Shown here in pieces: positions 62,091 through 64,000 of a stretch of 64,000 nt of DNA; within the stretch, counting starts at the first letter, position 1, and every line of letters begins with the position of its first letter. A model generated the notes under the pieces. That model had not been told where the DNA came from. It did no database searches and saw nothing but the letters and a program-made list of their open reading frames with translations. The DNA comes from Nocardioidaceae bacterium (lineage in GTDB: Bacteria; Actinomycetota; Actinomycetes; Propionibacteriales; Nocardioidaceae): the NCBI GenBank assembly GCA_018672315.1, contig CP076053.1, forward strand, positions 1,785,827 through 1,849,826, given 5' to 3'. Position numbers and translations under genes: made by a program.

Positions 62091-62736
62091 GCGCCCGGTC
62101 GGTGAGCGGCCGCTGTCGCTGGTGATGACGGCGAAGCCGCTGGCGCACGCCAAGAGCCGGCTCGGCGTCGACGAGGCCGGACGGGCCCGGTGGGCGCGCG
62201 ACATGCTGGCCCACGTCGTCGACACGGCCCTCGGCGCCGCGTCCGTCGGCGGCGTCGTCGTGGTCACCGCGGACCCCGACCTGGCCGATCTCGTCGCGCA
62301 TCGCACGGGCGTGACGGTCCTCCGCACCGCGACCGACCCCGGGCTCCGCCCCAGCCTGGCCACCGGTCGCGACGTGGCACGGCGGCGTACGCCCGGTGCA
62401 CCCGTGGGCCTGCTCGTCACGGACCTGCCGCTGCTCCGGGCCGAGGACCTCGACGCCGTCGCGGTCCAGCTGCCCGCAGCGCCCGCGGCGGCCGCCGGGC
62501 TCTTCGTCGCCGACCACCTCGGCACGGGCACCACCATGCTGCTGCACCGCGCGGGCGCGGCGTCCCCGATCCTCTTCGGCGACGACTCCGCCGCCGCCCA
62601 CGCACGCGCCGGCTACGTGCCCGCGACGGGCGAGCTGACCGGTCTGCGTCAGGACCTCGACGACGCCGAGGACCTGCGCACCGTCGAGTCCGGCCGGGTC
62701 CGCGCGGACGGCTCGGGGATCTCGAGGGACGGCTGA
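62074..62736 (+). CDS. fbiD: Phosphoenolpyruvate/2-phospholactate guanylyltransferase (F420 pathway)
   Basis: This 220-residue CofC/FbiD protein has the nucleotidyltransferase motif [12 protein letters not shown] near the N-terminus, [11 protein letters not shown], and [13 protein letters not shown]. The likely start is TTG 62074, inside fbiC. The next in-frame starts (GTG 62122, ATG 62125) would cut the first strand. It activates the side-chain precursor joined to FO. fbiA and fbiB are not in this window. Confidence 0.88.
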   Translation: MPGSPERPVGERPLSLVMTAKPLAHAKSRLGVDEAGRARWARDMLAHVVDTALGAASVGGVVVVTADPDLADLVAHRTGVTVLRTATDPGLRPSLATGRDVARRRTPGAPVGLLVTDLPLLRAEDLDAVAVQLPAAPAAAAGLFVADHLGTGTTMLLHRAGAASPILFGDDSAAAHARAGYVPATGELTGLRQDLDDAEDLRTVESGRVRADGSGISRDG

Positions 62737-63415
62737 GCCGGAAGACCGGCCAGCCGATCTCCGTACGCCACCGGCCGACGTCGTCGGTGTCGCGCGGCCC
62801 GATGAGGTAGGTCTCTCGCACGGGACCTGCCACAGTCAGGGCGTTGTCGGCGATCCAGGCACCCACCTGGCCGTAGGTCACCTCGATGTCGTCGTGCTCA
62901 CCGACGTGCGAGGCCACGGCCAACTCCACCGCGGGCAGGTCGACGGCTCCGACCCTCCCCCGTGCAGGAGGGTGGGAGCACGGGCGGTGGACGACGGCGT
63001 GACCCCGGCCCACCTCGAACAGCCTGTTGTCGTAGAGACCGCCCGGCGGCCCGGGCAGGTCCCCGTCGAGCGCGAGCGTCGCGTCGAGCTCGGCCATCGC
63101 GCCGGCGTACCAGCCCACGAGCTCCTCGCGGGTCAGGTCGGCCTCGACGGCAGCCACTCTCGTGGCGGGCACGGAGCGGAGCTCGACGGTGACGGGTGCG
63201 GTCTGGGGGGCCAGGATGCGTCGGACGTCGGGCAGCGGCACGTCGAGCTCGCGGAGCCGTTGGATCACCTGCGCCGTCGGGATCTGCTCGGCCCGGTAGT
63301 ACCGGTAGCCGGAGGAGCGGTCCACGAGGTCCGGGACGAGCAGCCCGGCCTCGTGGTGGCGGCGGAGCGTACGCACGCTCAGGTGCGTCACCCGCGAGAA
63401 CTCCCCGATGCTCAT
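62417..63415 (-). CDS. MerR-family regulator with GyrI-like domain and run-on C-terminus
   Basis: The N-terminal winged helix-turn-helix (MSIGEFSRVTHLSVRTLRRH) and a GyrI-like effector domain (about 80-225) fit the BltR/BmrR type of multidrug- or ligand-responsive activator. The natural family end falls near GWPVFRLS (about residue 226, 62738). No stop occurs there, and the frame runs on for about 105 Arg-rich residues antisense to fbiD. That tail is probably a lost stop or a sequencing shift. ATG 63415 is the start. It is divergent from the NTF2-like gene, a plausible target. Confidence 0.75.
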   Translation of the reverse strand: MSIGEFSRVTHLSVRTLRRHHEAGLLVPDLVDRSSGYRYYRAEQIPTAQVIQRLRELDVPLPDVRRILAPQTAPVTVELRSVPATRVAAVEADLTREELVGWYAGAMAELDATLALDGDLPGPPGGLYDNRLFEVGRGHAVVHRPCSHPPARGRVGAVDLPAVELAVASHVGEHDDIEVTYGQVGAWIADNALTVAGPVRETYLIGPRDTDDVGRWRTEIGWPVFRLSRPSRSPSRPRGPGRTRRCAGPRRRRGPDADRSARPSRARSRRVRGRRRSRRRRGSGTPRPRGAAAWWCPCRGGRRRRARRPPRALRAAGPRRRRGPRPGAAAGP

Positions 63416-63506
63416 CCGCCCTGACACGGGCCGAGTCTGCACCCTCCCGCGGGGGGAGAGTCCAGCGCTTGACCCTCCGACCGACGGATGCCGCACCCTG
63501 CCTGGC

Positions 63507-63884
63507 ATGACACATGAGCCCGACACCCAGACCCGGACCCAGCTCGCCGCACTGCCCACGGCGATCCGCACCTTCGTCGCCGCACACACCGCCGGCGACA
63601 CCGATACGGCGCTCGCGACCTTCGACCCCGGGGCCGTCGTGGTCGACCAGGGGGAGAGCTTCGCCGGCACCGACCGGGTGAGGGGCTTCCTCACCACGGC
63701 AGGCAGCGAGTTCAGCTACACCACGACGCTGCTCGGTGCCCGACCCGACGGTGAGGACCGGTGGGTGGTGACCCAGCGCCTGGAGGGTGACTTCCCCGGT
63801 GGGGTCGCGGTGTTGGACTACCGCTTCGCCGTGATCGGGGACCGGATCACCGAGCTGACGATCGTCAGCGCGGAGCGACCATGA
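63507..63884 (+). CDS. SnoaL/NTF2-like protein
   Basis: This 125-residue protein has the NTF2-like pattern IRTFVAAHTAGDTDTALATFDPGAVVVDQG and FAGTDRVRGFL. Such domains act as small-molecule isomerases or binding proteins. It starts 91 bp from the divergent MerR gene. The substrate is unknown. Confidence 0.8.
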   Translation: MTHEPDTQTRTQLAALPTAIRTFVAAHTAGDTDTALATFDPGAVVVDQGESFAGTDRVRGFLTTAGSEFSYTTTLLGARPDGEDRWVVTQRLEGDFPGGVAVLDYRFAVIGDRITELTIVSAERP

Positions 63885-64000
63885 GCGGCTGCAGGATCCG
63901 GGCCACGACGCCGCGGTCGTCCGACGCGGTCCCGGACGCCGTTCCCACCCCGTCCGGCCCGATCGTGCTGCAGGCGTCGAGCAGGACCCACTCCCCGGCC
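63865..64000 (-). CDS. Thioesterase-like protein, C-terminal fragment (5' end beyond window)
   Basis: Reading on the minus strand into the window edge, the last 44 codons give GEWVLLDACSTIGPDGVGTA, then a segment ending VARILQPLMVAPR. This matches the C-terminal hot-dog strand pattern of TesB-like acyl-CoA thioesterases. The stop (63865-63867) overlaps the end of the NTF2-like gene by 20 bp on the opposite strand. Confidence 0.6.
   Translation of the reverse strand, partial: AGEWVLLDACSTIGPDGVGTASGTASDDRGVVARILQPLMVAPR

Overview
The window is high-GC chromosomal DNA of an actinobacterium. GTG starts, long runs of stop/start-overlapping genes, coenzyme F420 genes (npdG, fbiC, fbiD/cofC) and a tad pilus locus laid out as in mycobacteria (HAD phosphatase, ssd, cpaF, tadB, tadC, small pilin and TadE/G-like genes) fit a Nocardioidaceae-like or related high-GC Gram-positive. 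The genus is an inference.

Left core (1-16727). A minus-strand run carries an EphE-like hydrolase cut by the window edge, a Holin-X membrane protein, nhaA, acs, and an acetate-type sodium:solute symporter with its DUF4212 small subunit. A second symporter lies in a four-gene operon (LytS-type kinase, LytTR regulator, small membrane protein, symporter) in which every junction is a GTGA overlap. A methyltransferase, a Fic-like protein with a degraded catalytic motif, a HAD phosphatase and ssd follow, then the 5' part of cpaF.

Mobile element (16728-43119). A 26,392-bp transposon of the Tn7/Tn5053 (TniA/TniB) class interrupts cpaF. Its ends are 23-bp perfect terminal inverted repeats starting TG and ending CA. 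They are flanked by a 5-bp target duplication (GGAGG) and have internal arrays of transposase-site-like repeats. Removing the element and one duplication restores an open 388-codon cpaF. The transposition operon at the right end has four overlapping genes: an unrecognised protein, a DD(35)E transposase, a TniB-like AAA+ ATPase, and a protein that looks like a second ATPase with ruined Walker motifs. I see no TniQ or TnsA. The cargo is a defence-type collection: type III restriction-modification (mod/res), a zinc-finger Dam-like adenine methyltransferase, an Abi_C/HEPN-like protein, an XRE-ImmA/IrrE protein convergent with a PIN-domain protein, XRE and MucR-like regulators, and many small orphans. 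Control signals include a consensus LexA box, three copies of an 18-bp palindrome, and other inverted repeats.

Right core (43120-64000). This begins with the 3' remnant of cpaF, then tadB, tadC, a DUF4244 pilin-like gene and two TadE/G-like genes. Next come a STAS anti-anti-sigma factor, a succinate-semialdehyde dehydrogenase, a methyltransferase, a DUF421 protein, topA, tmk, holB, a secreted alpha/beta-hydrolase, a HAD hydrolase and tRNA-Thr(CGT). It ends with the F420 genes, a MerR regulator, an NTF2-like protein and the end of a thioesterase-like gene. Loss of cpaF should disable the tad pilus while leaving its other genes intact.
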